Below are positions 8,935-16,873 of a stretch of 64,000 nucleotides of DNA, piece after piece. The stretch lies in the NCBI GenBank assembly GCA_035532935.1, contig DATKQE010000085.1, positions 62,001 through 126,000 on the forward strand. Direction: 5' to 3'. The position numbers were made by a program, and so were the translations under genes. The stretch is from DATJLY01 sp035532935. Lineage in GTDB: Bacteria > Pseudomonadota > Alphaproteobacteria > ATCC43930 > CGMCC-115725. The first letter of the stretch is position 1. Every line of letters begins with the position of its first letter. The notes beneath the pieces were generated by a model. The model saw only the letters and a list, made by a program, of their open reading frames with translations, was not told the DNA's origin and ran no database searches.

Positions 8935-9666
8935 ATGAAGGCAGCGGACGTGATGCGGCATCGCGTGGTGACGGTGACGCCGGAGACGACGGTTGCCGAT
9001 GCTGCCAAGCTCATGCTGCACCACGGCGTGAGCGGCCTGCCGGTCATCGACAAGGCGGGCGCGGTGATCGGCATGGTGACCGAGGGCGATCTGCTGCGGC
9101 GCGCCGAGACCGGGACCGAAAAGCGGCGGCCGCACTGGCTCGAATTCATTCTGGGACCGGGACCGCTCGCGGTCGATTACGTCCGCGCGCATGGCCGCAA
9201 GGTCGGCGAGGTGATGACCCGCCGCGTAATCGTCATCGCGCCGGAGACGCCGCTTGAAGAGGTGGTGCACTCGATGGAGCGGCACCGCATCAAGCGCCTG
9301 CCCGTACTCGACCACGGCCGCCTCGTCGGCATCGTCAGCCGCGCGAGCCTGTTGCCGGTGCTGGCCCATCTCGCGGCCGCCGCCCCGACGGCGGCGCCGG
9401 CCGATGCGGAACTGCGCCGCCGCGTGCTGACGGCGATCGAGCAGCAGCCTTGGGCGATACGTGCCACGATCGATGCGGTCGTGCAGGACGGGATCGTCGA
9501 CCTTCACGGTGTGATCCTCGACGAGCGCGAGCGTCAGGCGCTGTGCGTGGTGGTCGAGAACGTGCCGGGGGTCAAGGCGGTGCGCGATCATCTCGCCTGG
9601 GTCGAGCCGGTGTCGGGCATGGTGGTCGAGGTTCCGGATGAGGATGCGCACAAGAACGCGACCTGA
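8935..9666 (+). CDS. CBS-pair and BON domain protein
   Basis: A 243-residue cytoplasmic protein with two CBS domains (about residues 7-60 and 90-145) and a BON domain at about 160-230. CBS pairs bind adenosine nucleotides and often report energy state; BON domains bind lipid or proteins, but there is no signal peptide here. Motifs such as V-S-G-L-P-V-I-D and H-R-I-K-R-L-P-V-L-D mark the two CBS units. Start ATG 8935 has GGGAGAG upstream. The FNR/FixK box and TAGGCT element just upstream suggest oxygen-responsive expression. Similar CBS-BON proteins occur near universal stress proteins in alphaproteobacterial low-oxygen regulons, fitting the genes that follow. Confidence 0.9.
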   Translation: MKAADVMRHRVVTVTPETTVADAAKLMLHHGVSGLPVIDKAGAVIGMVTEGDLLRRAETGTEKRRPHWLEFILGPGPLAVDYVRAHGRKVGEVMTRRVIVIAPETPLEEVVHSMERHRIKRLPVLDHGRLVGIVSRASLLPVLAHLAAAAPTAAPADAELRRRVLTAIEQQPWAIRATIDAVVQDGIVDLHGVILDERERQALCVVVENVPGVKAVRDHLAWVEPVSGMVVEVPDEDAHKNAT

Positions 9667-9671
9667 GGATC

Positions 9672-9690
9672 GTGCCGACGGTGTCGGCGC
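9672..9690. terminator. Hairpin after the CBS-BON gene
   Basis: An eight-base-pair stem (one T-G wobble) with a GGT loop begins six bases after the CBS-BON stop codon. There is no T tract, so it may act as an RNA 3'-end stabiliser or weak terminator rather than a full intrinsic terminator. Confidence 0.3.
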
Positions 9691-9697
9691 AGGCGCC

Positions 9698-9726
9698 ATG
9701 ACGATCGCCGCCGCTGACGCTATGCT
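9698..9726 (+). promoter_or_regulatory. Putative sigma70-type promoter for the Lon-like gene
   Basis: ATGACG (four of six matches to TTGACA) and TATGCT are separated by 17 bases. The predicted start near 9733 would precede the Lon-like ATG by about 27 bases, with GGGGGAG as ribosome site. This would allow the Lon-like gene to be expressed apart from the CBS-BON gene. Confidence 0.4.
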
Positions 9727-9759
9727 GCGGCGGCAAAAGCAACCGGGGGAGACGACGCC

Positions 9760-12231
9760 GTGAACGATGCAACGCCCGGAACCGCCGCGTGGACGAGCGG
9801 CGAGCCCTTGCCGGCGGCCACATTGCGCCGCTGTTGCGAGCCGGCCGATCTCGGCTTCGCCACCACCGCCGAACTCGCCGACCTGTCCGGCCTCGTCGGC
9901 CAGGAACGGGCCGTCGATGCCGTGCGGCTCGGCGTCGGCATGCGCCGGCACGGCTTCAACATCTTCGCGTTCGGCCCGCCCGGCACCGGCAAGCACACGC
10001 TGGTGCAGAACGAGCTGGAGCGCGAGGCCGCCGCCGCGCCGCCGCCATGGGACTGGTGCTATGTCCAGAACTTCACCGATCCGCGCCGCCCGCGCTGCCT
10101 CAAACTGCCGCGGGGGCGGGCGCGGCCGCTGCGCGAGACGATGCAGCGCCTCATCACCGAGCTGCGCGCGGCGCTTCCCGCGGCCTTCGAGCGCGAGGAC
10201 TATCGCGCGCGCCGCGAGGTGATCGACGAGCAGTTCAAGCACCGCCACGAGGAAGCCTTCGGCGCGCTCCAGCACAAGGCCGAGGCGAAAGACATCGCCC
10301 TCATCCGTACGCCCATGGGCCTCGCGCTCGCGCCGATGCGCAACGGCGAAGTGATCCAGCCCGACGTCTTCCAGCGCCTTACCGCCGAGGAACGCGCCCG
10401 CATCACCGCCGACATCGCGCAGCTTCAAAGTGAACTCGAGGCGACCGTGCGCCGCATTCCCGACTGGGAGCGCGAACATCGCGACGCCGTGCGCAAGCTC
10501 AACCGCGACACCACGGCCGGGGTCGTGAGCCATCTCCTCCAGGATATCCGCACGAATGTCGCCGATCTGCCGCAGGTCGTCTCCTATCTCGAAGAGGTCG
10601 AGCGCGACATCCTCGAACATGCCGAGGAGTTCATCGCGCCCGCCGCCGAAGCGCCACCCGGGCTTGCCGTCGATGGTGCGGCGACGGCGGGCGACATGCC
10701 GTCCTTCCGCCGCTACCAGATCAACGTGCTGGTGGACAATGCGGGGCTTGAGGGCGCGCCGATCGTCTTCGAGGACGATCCGACGCATCAGAGCCTCATT
10801 GGCCGGATCGAGCACATGGCGCGGTTCGGCGCGCTCTTCACCGATTTCAACCTCGTCGTCCCGGGAGCGCTGCACAAAGCCAATGGCGGCTATCTCGTGC
10901 TCGACGCGCGCCGCGTGCTCGCCGGAAACTTCGCCTGGGAGTCGCTCAAGCGCGCCTTGCGCGCGCGGGAGATACGCACCGTCTCGCTCGAACAGCTCCT
11001 CAGCCTGGCCAGCACCGTCTCGCTCGACCCCGAGCCCATCCCGCTCGACATCAAGGTGGTGCTGGTCGGGCCGCCGCTGCTCTACTACCTGCTCGCGGAG
11101 CTCGATCCGGATTTCGCCGATCTCTTCAAGATCGCGGCCGAATTCGACGATCGCGTCGACCGGACGCAAGACAATGTCGCACTCTACGCGCGTCTCATCG
11201 CCACCGCCGCGCGACGGCAGGCGTTGCGGCCGCTCGACAGCGCGGCGGTCGCGCGCGTGATCGAAGAGGGCGTGCGCCGCGCCGGCGATACGGAGAAGAT
11301 CTCGTCCGAGCTCCGCAGCATCATCGATCTTCTCGCCGAGGCCGATCACGGCGCCGCCGCCTCCGGCAAGACCGTCGTCGGTCTGGCCGAGATCGAGGTG
11401 GCGGTGGCAGCGCGGCGGCGGCGCAGCGACCGGCTCTATCGCCGCCTCCAGGAGGAGATCGCGCGGCACACGATCCGGATCGAGACCGCGGGCGAACGGA
11501 TCGGCCAACTGAACGGTCTCTCGGTCCTGAGCCTGGGCGGAACGAGCTTCGGTCAGCCGAGCCGCATCACCGCGCAGGTCCGCTTCGGCAAGGGCGAACT
11601 CATCGACATCGAGCGCGAGGTGGCGCTGGGCGGGCCGATCCATTCCAAGGGCGTGCTGATCCTGTCCGGCTTTCTCGGCGGACGCTTCGGGCGCAACGGT
11701 CCGCTCTCGCTCACCGCAAGCCTCGTCTTCGAGCAATCCTATGGCGGGGTCGAGGGCGACAGCGCCTCGGCCGCAGAGTTGTTCGCGCTCCTGTCGGCGC
11801 TCGCCGAGGTGCCGATCCGCCAGTGCTTCGCCGTGACCGGCTCGGTCGATCAGATGGGACGGATCCAGGCGATCGGCGGCGTCAACGACAAGATCGAAGG
11901 CTTCTTCGACGTGTGCGCGGCGCGCGGCCTGAGCGGGCAGGAGACGGTCCTCATCCCGGCCGCCAACGTGCAGCATCTGATGCTGCGCCATGACGTCGCC
12001 GCTGCGGCCGCCGCCGGCCGCTTCCACGTGATCGCGATCGAGACGATCGATCAGGGCATTGCGCTCCTGACCGGCGTGCCCGCCGGAACGCCCGATATCA
12101 CCGGCGAATATCCCGAGGGAACGATCAATCGCCGCGTCGCGACCCGGCTGGCCGGCTTCGCCAAGCGGGCCTTGCCGCCGCAGCGGCAGCGCCATTACGG
12201 CGAGGCAGAGGACCATCACGATGGCCGATGA
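9760..12231 (+). CDS. Lon-related ATP-dependent protease (AAA_32/LonB-like)
   Basis: An 823-residue cytoplasmic protease of the Lon-related family, which has a divergent AAA+ part fused to a Lon catalytic domain. The Walker A motif G-P-P-G-T-G-K lies at residues 72-78. A helical insertion follows (about 120-330), then the rest of the AAA+ core with A-N-G-G-Y-L-V-L-D-A-R, and the C-terminal Lon domain carries the Ser-Lys dyad: Ser668 in G-D-S-A-S and Lys711 in V-N-D-K-I-E-G-F-F. Unlike LonA it lacks the N-terminal substrate-recognition domain. The next gene overlaps its end by 11 bases, so the two are coupled. Context of USP, ChaB and RpoH genes suggests stress proteolysis. Confidence 0.92.
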   Translation: MNDATPGTAAWTSGEPLPAATLRRCCEPADLGFATTAELADLSGLVGQERAVDAVRLGVGMRRHGFNIFAFGPPGTGKHTLVQNELEREAAAAPPPWDWCYVQNFTDPRRPRCLKLPRGRARPLRETMQRLITELRAALPAAFEREDYRARREVIDEQFKHRHEEAFGALQHKAEAKDIALIRTPMGLALAPMRNGEVIQPDVFQRLTAEERARITADIAQLQSELEATVRRIPDWEREHRDAVRKLNRDTTAGVVSHLLQDIRTNVADLPQVVSYLEEVERDILEHAEEFIAPAAEAPPGLAVDGAATAGDMPSFRRYQINVLVDNAGLEGAPIVFEDDPTHQSLIGRIEHMARFGALFTDFNLVVPGALHKANGGYLVLDARRVLAGNFAWESLKRALRAREIRTVSLEQLLSLASTVSLDPEPIPLDIKVVLVGPPLLYYLLAELDPDFADLFKIAAEFDDRVDRTQDNVALYARLIATAARRQALRPLDSAAVARVIEEGVRRAGDTEKISSELRSIIDLLAEADHGAAASGKTVVGLAEIEVAVAARRRRSDRLYRRLQEEIARHTIRIETAGERIGQLNGLSVLSLGGTSFGQPSRITAQVRFGKGELIDIEREVALGGPIHSKGVLILSGFLGGRFGRNGPLSLTASLVFEQSYGGVEGDSASAAELFALLSALAEVPIRQCFAVTGSVDQMGRIQAIGGVNDKIEGFFDVCAARGLSGQETVLIPAANVQHLMLRHDVAAAAAAGRFHVIAIETIDQGIALLTGVPAGTPDITGEYPEGTINRRVATRLAGFAKRALPPQRQRHYGEAEDHHDGR

Positions 12232-13036
12232 CCCGGCGATCCGCCGCGTCGTGATCGTTTGCGACACCGGCTCCGACATCCGCGCCGCGGTCATACAGGG
12301 GGCGGAACTGGCCGTGCGGTTCCAGGCGTCGCTGTATGGGATCTTTCACGACGACGAGACCCTGCGTCGTCTCGCCGCGCTGCCGTTCGGACGGCAGGTG
12401 AGCCTCTCGGCGACGGAATTGTCGGAGGACGTCGGCGATCTTGCGGCGATTTCGTCCGCTCTCGGCGCAGGCATGCGCCGCGCGCTCGAGGCCGCTGCCG
12501 CCGCGCGCGGCATCGAATGGTCGTTCGGCGCGGTTCGCGATCTGGCATCGTCGACGGCGTTCGCGACGGGCGCGGGTGACATGCTCGTGATCGAGATGCA
12601 CGGGCGCGAATTCGCGGGCGCGTGGGGACCTCATTCGCAATGGCGAGCGCGGCTCGGCGCCATGTCTGCGAGCGTGCTCATTCGCGGGCGACGGGCCATG
12701 GGGCGGGGCGTGACCGTGCTTCTGCCCGGGGCCAGCGCGGCGCAGCAGAAAGTGCTCGCCGCAGCGGCGGCGCTGGCCGAAGACGACGATGCCGTGACCA
12801 TCCTCGTGCCCCAGGCGATGGCGAAAGACGCGGCCGCCGCGGTCGCTCCCTATTTCGCGCCGAAGCGCGGCCGGCCGGTCCGGATCGAGCCGTTGGACGA
12901 CGGCCTCCCGGCGCTGCGCCGCCGGGTCGCGGCGCTTCGCCCCGCGCTCGTCGTGCTCGAAGCCGCGAGCGCGGGCGAAGACGATCTGCGCGCGCTGGTG
13001 GCCGAGACGCGCTGCGACGTGCTGCTGGTGCGGTAA
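12221..13036 (+). CDS. Universal stress protein-like protein, divergent
   Basis: This 271-residue protein looks like two degenerate Usp-type alpha/beta units in tandem. The first begins I-R-R-V-V-I-V-C-D-T-G-S-D, and the second region (about residue 160 on) has T-V-L-L-P-G-A-S-A-A-Q-Q and ends in the C-D-V-L-L-V-R strand typical of USP domains. The ATP-binding G-x2-G-x9-G-S/T pattern is not clear, so it may not bind nucleotide. It overlaps the Lon-like gene by 11 bases and is followed 27 bases later by chaB, so all three are likely one transcript. A role as an adaptor or sensor for the protease is a guess from coupling. Confidence 0.65.
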   Translation: MADDPAIRRVVIVCDTGSDIRAAVIQGAELAVRFQASLYGIFHDDETLRRLAALPFGRQVSLSATELSEDVGDLAAISSALGAGMRRALEAAAAARGIEWSFGAVRDLASSTAFATGAGDMLVIEMHGREFAGAWGPHSQWRARLGAMSASVLIRGRRAMGRGVTVLLPGASAAQQKVLAAAAALAEDDDAVTILVPQAMAKDAAAAVAPYFAPKRGRPVRIEPLDDGLPALRRRVAALRPALVVLEAASAGEDDLRALVAETRCDVLLVR

Positions 13037-13063
13037 GGCCGGCCGCGCCGCCGGAGGGAAGCG

Positions 13064-13285
13064 ATGCCTTATGCCAGCAACGACGACCTGCCGCCGGCGA
13101 TGCGGCGGCGTCTGCCGCCCCATGCCCAGGACATTTTCCGCAGCGCCTTCAACCATGCCTGGGCGAGCTACGGCGCGCGCGAACCGTGGCGCCGCGAGGA
13201 GATCGCTCATCGTGTCGCCTGGGCCGCGGTGAAGCGGCGCTACCGCCGCAGCGGCAATGTCTGGGTTCCGATCGAGACGCCTTGA
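13064..13285 (+). CDS. chaB: ChaB family protein
   Basis: A 73-residue basic protein with the ChaB signature: an N-terminal D-D-L-P-P-A-M-R segment, then L-P-P-H-A-Q-D-I-F-R-S-A-F-N-H-A-W and a C-terminal H-R-V-A-W-A-A-V-K. E. coli ChaB was named as a regulator of the ChaA cation antiporter, but the biochemical role is poorly defined; in alphaproteobacteria it is commonly found beside stress genes, as here. No chaA is visible. The ribosome site is GGAGGGAAG, nine bases before the ATG. The stop codon is only three bases before an FNR/FixK-type box serving the next gene. Confidence 0.85.
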   Translation: MPYASNDDLPPAMRRRLPPHAQDIFRSAFNHAWASYGAREPWRREEIAHRVAWAAVKRRYRRSGNVWVPIETP

Positions 13286-13288
13286 TTT

Positions 13289-13302
13289 TTGACGCAGATC
13301 AA
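13289..13302. promoter_or_regulatory. FNR/FixK-type box upstream of rpoH
   Basis: TTGAC-GCAG-ATCAA matches the FixK/ANR consensus TTGA(T/C)-N4-(A/G)TCAA. A CATCAT hexamer at 13326-13331 lies 30.5 bases from the centre, close to class II spacing, and the sigma-factor ATG follows at 13358. Activation of the sigma gene by a low-oxygen regulator is inferred. Confidence 0.65.
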
Positions 13303-13357
13303 GGCGGCGCGGGCGCAAGGCGGGACATCATCCCGGGCGTAGGCGAAGAGGCCCAAG

Positions 13358-14224
13358 ATGATGCGCGAATTTACCCCTGGCGTCAGGGACAGAGCTCTCG
13401 ACCACTACATCGCCGCCCTCGGCAGGTTTCCCATGCTCGAGGCGGACGAGGAACGCGAGCTCGCGCGACGCTGGCGCGACAACGAGGATGAAGCGGCGCG
13501 CGACCGGCTCGTCACCAGCCATCTCCGGCTCGTCGCCAAGACCGCGCGCAATTATGCCGGCTACGGCCTCGCGCAATCCGACCTCGTTTCCGCCGGCACT
13601 GTCGGCCTGATGCGCGCCGTGGCCAATTTCGATCCCGAGCTCGGGTTTCGCTTCGCCACCTATGCGGCATGGTGGATCCGCGCCGAGATTCATCATTACG
13701 TCCTCGACAACTGGTCGCTCGTGCGCATCTCGCGCGACGCGGCGAACCGCCGTCTCTTCTTCAAGCTGCGGCGCCTCAAGGCCGAGTTCAACGTCATCGA
13801 CGAGGGCGATCTCGATCCCGCCGTGCTGGATCGCATCGCCGTGGCGCTCGACGTGCCGCAGCGCGCCGTCGCGGAAATGAACTTGCGGCTCGCCGGGAGC
13901 GAATTGTCGCTCAACGTCGCGCATGCCGATTCGGCCGAGGAATGGCAGGACAGCCTCGCCGACGACGGCCCAAGCCCCGAGGCGGTGCTCGGCGAGCGGC
14001 AGGAAATGGCCATGCGCCGCAAGCTCTTGCGGCAGGCGCTTGAGGTGCTCGACAAGCGCGAGCGCGCGATCGTCACCGAGCGCCGCCTCAGCGATGCTCA
14101 GGTCACGCTCGAGGCGCTGTCGGCGGAGATGGGGATCTCGCGCGAGCGGGTGCGCCAGCTCGAGGCGCGCGCCCTGGCCAAGCTCAAGGCCTCGGTCGCG
14201 GACCAATCGGCCCGGCCCGCTTGA
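13358..14224 (+). CDS. rpoH: RNA polymerase sigma factor, RpoH (sigma-32) type
   Basis: A 288-residue group 3 sigma factor. Region 2 is complete with H-L-R-L-V-A-K, S-A-G-T-V-G-L-M-R-A and F-A-T-Y-A-A-W-W-I-R, and the RpoH box is present as N-R-R-L-F-F-K-L-R-R, the segment that distinguishes heat-shock sigma factors. Region 4 ends with a helix-turn-helix, S-R-E-R-V-R-Q-L-E. Alphaproteobacteria often have two or more rpoH copies with separate stress roles; the placement beside chaB, USP and Lon-like genes and an FNR/FixK-type box suggests this is a secondary copy linked to low-oxygen or general stress. Translation may begin at either of two adjacent ATG codons (13358 or 13361). Confidence 0.93.
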   Translation: MMREFTPGVRDRALDHYIAALGRFPMLEADEERELARRWRDNEDEAARDRLVTSHLRLVAKTARNYAGYGLAQSDLVSAGTVGLMRAVANFDPELGFRFATYAAWWIRAEIHHYVLDNWSLVRISRDAANRRLFFKLRRLKAEFNVIDEGDLDPAVLDRIAVALDVPQRAVAEMNLRLAGSELSLNVAHADSAEEWQDSLADDGPSPEAVLGERQEMAMRRKLLRQALEVLDKRERAIVTERRLSDAQVTLEALSAEMGISRERVRQLEARALAKLKASVADQSARPA

Positions 14225-14281
14225 CCCGCCGCGCCGGGATCGCCGTGCGGCGTGCGCGCCGCGCTCAGGCGATCGATCGGC

Positions 14282-14365
14282 ATGGGCCAGCGAAGCTCGC
14301 CGGTGACGCGCTCGAGAGCGGCGGAGCGTCAGGACATCGTCGCCTATATCCTGACGCTGAAATAA
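14282..14365 (+). pseudogene. Remnant of a class I cytochrome c C-terminus
   Basis: Downstream of rpoH, a short reading frame ends in E-R-Q-D-I-V-A-Y-I-L-T-L-K followed by TAA. This is the hallmark terminal helix of class I cytochromes c. No haem motif or start consistent with a full gene lies in the 57 bases upstream, so it appears to be the tail of a gene whose front was lost, perhaps by deletion joining it to the rpoH region. An intact small cytochrome c gene lies 1.1 kb away on the other strand. Confidence 0.5.
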
Positions 14366-14378
14366 CGGCGCCGCGGCG

Positions 14379-15368
14379 TTACTTTCCCGCCAGCTTCACG
14401 GCGCCTTCGCGGACGCTGGGGTCGATCACCTGGTCGATGTCGATCGGCTTCGGCAGCTTGTGGAGCTGCACCAGCTGATTTTCCATCCAGGCCAGCTTGT
14501 CGTGCGGGAGCGCCAGCGTCGGATCGACGGCGTGATCCTTGACCGCCCAGTCGTAAATATAGGCTGGGCGCGGATCGGTCGGCGGGGTCTTGGCGAGCTT
14601 GCGTGTCAGGGCCAGCGCGGCATTGCGGTGCGACAGCGAATAGCGCAGCGCCCGCATCTCGGCCGCCGCGAAGCGGACAGCGTCGGCATGCCGGGTGGCG
14701 ATGGTCTTGCCCGTCATCATGATGCAGGTGCGCAGATAATTGGGCAGCGCCTCCTTGCCGGCGACCAGCAGCTTCACGCCTTGCTTCTTGGCGATCGGCA
14801 CGTATTCGCGCGACACGACCGCGGCCTGGGCGACGCCCGCGACCACCGACTTGTAGCGGTTGCCGTCATTGCCGAGGCTCGCAAAGCGCACGTCGGCGAC
14901 CGGGATATCGTACTTGGCGAGGACCGCGCGGGCGAGCAGGTCGGGCATGCCGCCGGGCGCCGAGATGGCGATGGTCTTGCCCTTCAGATCCGCGACCGAC
15001 TTGATGTCGTCGCGCGCCATGATGCCGTGTGGCAGGATGGGCCATTGGCAGCCGATGATCTTGACGTCGGCGCCGCGCGCGGCGGCGACGATGGCCGGAT
15101 CGGGCCCGCCCTCGTAGCTATCGAGCTGTCCCGCGAGCAGTGCCTGCAGCTCGACGATGTCGTTGTGGAACTGCATCACGTCGATCTTCAGCCCGTCCTT
15201 CTTGCCGAAGCCCTGTCCGACCATGAGGAGAATGCCGGCGTCGCTCTTGGCGTCGAGCACGCCGTGGCGCCAGGTGTCAGTCGCCGCCGCGGCCGTGGAT
15301 GGCACCACTCCCGCCAACAGCACCAGCGCCACCGCGCCCCCGATAAGGTTCCGCATTTGCCACTTCAT
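14379..15368 (-). CDS. ABC transporter substrate-binding protein (NitT/TauT/SsuA-like)
   Basis: A 329-residue periplasmic binding protein. It starts with a clear signal peptide (basic start, hydrophobic core, A-x-A cleavage site near residue 29). The order of segments matches NMT1/SsuA-type proteins: a first lobe containing Q-F-H-N-D-I-V-E-L-Q-A-L-L-A-G-Q-L-D, then a D-L-K-G-K-T-I-A-I-S segment followed by A-P-G-G-M-P-D near residue 135. Such proteins deliver sulfonates, nitrate, thiamine precursors or aromatic acids to an ABC importer. No permease or ATPase is adjacent, so the ligand and transporter are unknown. Confidence 0.85.
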   Translation of the reverse strand: MKWQMRNLIGGAVALVLLAGVVPSTAAAATDTWRHGVLDAKSDAGILLMVGQGFGKKDGLKIDVMQFHNDIVELQALLAGQLDSYEGGPDPAIVAAARGADVKIIGCQWPILPHGIMARDDIKSVADLKGKTIAISAPGGMPDLLARAVLAKYDIPVADVRFASLGNDGNRYKSVVAGVAQAAVVSREYVPIAKKQGVKLLVAGKEALPNYLRTCIMMTGKTIATRHADAVRFAAAEMRALRYSLSHRNAALALTRKLAKTPPTDPRPAYIYDWAVKDHAVDPTLALPHDKLAWMENQLVQLHKLPKPIDIDQVIDPSVREGAVKLAGK

Positions 15369-15508
15369 CTCTGTCTCCCTGTCCGGCTCCGGCGCGTTCC
15401 GCGGCGGCCTGGTATTGGAATCGACGTGACCGGGTTGCCCGGTGCACGGGGATCAGGATGCGCCAATTCGCGCCGTCGCGCAATGCGGCGGCGTGCGTGT
15501 GTGCGGCG

Positions 15509-15823
15509 CTATTTGTGTGTGGCCGGCGCGAGGCTGGCGAGATAGGCGACCAGGTCCTCGATCTCTGCGCGCGAGAGATTGAGATTCGGCATCGGCGGAT
15601 GGGGCGCCGTGAGCCAGGCGCGCAGCCAATTTGGATCCTGGCCGCGGCGTTGGGCGATAGCGGCGAGGGGCGGAGCCGCGTCCTGGCCCTGCGTGGCGCC
15701 GCCGACGACGTGGCAATTGGCGCACCAGGTCTGCGCCAGGACCCGCCCCGCGTCCGCGTCTCCGGCTTGGGCCGGCCCTGTCAGCAACGCGCCGCAACAA
15801 ACCGCCAGCACCAGCGTCCGCAT
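15509..15823 (-). CDS. Small periplasmic class I cytochrome c
   Basis: A 104-residue protein with a signal peptide ending in P-A-Q-A (about residues 1-20), a single C-A-N-C-H haem motif near residue 34, and a P-M-P-N-L-N-L segment that supplies the methionine axial ligand. The terminal helix E-I-E-D-L-V-A-Y-L-A-S-L is typical. It should shuttle electrons in the periplasm. The gene is divergent from the USP gene at 15998, and an FNR/FixK-type box lies between them, so low-oxygen control may cover both. Its partner is not identified in the window. Confidence 0.9.
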   Translation of the reverse strand: MRTLVLAVCCGALLTGPAQAGDADAGRVLAQTWCANCHVVGGATQGQDAAPPLAAIAQRRGQDPNWLRAWLTAPHPPMPNLNLSRAEIEDLVAYLASLAPATHK

Positions 15824-15901
15824 CGTTCACCTCGTCCCCAACCGCCGCGACGCCTTTGCGGCGTCGTTGGTACAGGGTCGCGCGGATCGACGCCGCGGGC
15901 C

Positions 15902-15915
15902 TTGATCCTGCTCAA
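15902..15915. promoter_or_regulatory. FNR/FixK-type box between cytochrome c and USP genes
   Basis: TTGAT-CCTG-CTCAA matches nine of ten consensus half-site bases. A TAGGCT hexamer at 15949-15954, identical to the one before the CBS-BON gene, lies 40.5 bases from the box centre, one helical turn farther than there. The site sits between divergent genes and could serve either. Confidence 0.6.
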
Positions 15916-15997
15916 GGCAGCGCCGGTTGATTTGCCGCAAGGATCGATTAGGCTCGCCGGCTAAACTGGCGCCTGACCGGCGAGAGGAGCGAGAACC

Positions 15998-16855
15998 ATG
16001 CCCCTGAGGACCATCATCGCCGCGGTGAGCGGCGGTACCGCGAATGACGGCGCGGTCGAGATCGCGCTGCGGCTCGCGAAGCGCTTCTCCGCCCATGTCG
16101 AGGCCTTTCACGTCCGGGTCGATCCGCGCGACATCGTCATGATGGCGAGCGACGGCTTCGGCATGCCGGTCTCGGGCGAGTGGATCGATCAGCTCATCGC
16201 CGATGCCAAGACGGTGGCCGACAAGACCAAGGCCGCGTTCGTCGCCGCGGCCGGAAGGCACGGCCTGCCCTTGGCCGATGCGCCGCGTCCGGATGCGTCG
16301 GCGTCCTGGCGCGAGGAAGCCGGTTACGCGCCCGTGCTGGTCGCCGACCGGGCGCGCTTCTTCGACCTCGTCGTGCTCGGCCGCTCCGAGCGGGTGGTCG
16401 ACCGGCCGCACAGCGATACGATCGAGGAGACGCTGATCCGCTCCGGCCGCCCGGTCCTGCTCGCGCCGGCGAAGGCGCCGGACAAGCTGGGCGAGGCGAT
16501 TGCGCTGGGCTGGAACGGCGCGGCCGAGGCCGTGCACGTGCTGAGCGCGTCGCTGACGCTGCTCGCCGCCGCGCGCGACGCGGTCGTCGTCACCGTCGGC
16601 GACGATGCGGCGGCGAGCGCCGATTCGGTCCTCGAATACCTCGCCTGGCACGGCATCAAGGCGCGGCACCGCAAGGTCGCGCCGGTTGCCCATGTCGGAC
16701 CCGGCGAGCAGGTCCTGGCCGAGGCGCGGGACGAGGGCGCGGATCTGCTGGTGATGGGCGGCTATGGCCACCGGCCGTGGCGCGAACTCCTGTTCGGCGG
16801 CGCGACGCGCCAGGTCGTGGGCCACAGCCTGCTGCCGGTGCTGCTCGCCCACTGA
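15998..16855 (+). CDS. Tandem universal stress protein (UspA family)
   Basis: A 285-residue protein with two Usp folds. The C-terminal unit keeps the nucleotide-binding pattern: D-L-L-V-M-G-G-Y-G-H followed by R-E-L-L-F-G-G-A-T-R-Q-V. The N-terminal unit (residues 4-155) includes L-V-V-L-G-R-S-E and ends S-G-R-P-V-L-L-A. Double-USP proteins of about 280 residues are common in alphaproteobacteria and are often induced by oxygen limitation. GAGAGGAG precedes the ATG. The upstream FNR/FixK-type box fits this pattern. Confidence 0.92.
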   Translation: MPLRTIIAAVSGGTANDGAVEIALRLAKRFSAHVEAFHVRVDPRDIVMMASDGFGMPVSGEWIDQLIADAKTVADKTKAAFVAAAGRHGLPLADAPRPDASASWREEAGYAPVLVADRARFFDLVVLGRSERVVDRPHSDTIEETLIRSGRPVLLAPAKAPDKLGEAIALGWNGAAEAVHVLSASLTLLAAARDAVVVTVGDDAAASADSVLEYLAWHGIKARHRKVAPVAHVGPGEQVLAEARDEGADLLVMGGYGHRPWRELLFGGATRQVVGHSLLPVLLAH

Positions 16856-16873
16856 GCAGGCGCGCGGTGCGGT

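Noticed and set aside
8902..12294. 1130-codon minus-strand frame opposite the CBS-BON and Lon-like genes
   Set aside because: Same GC-driven shadow pattern, no domain recognised.
15927..15940. A second FNR-type box next to the one at 15902-15915
   Set aside because: Only the TTGAT half-site matches; the other half (CGCAA) does not.
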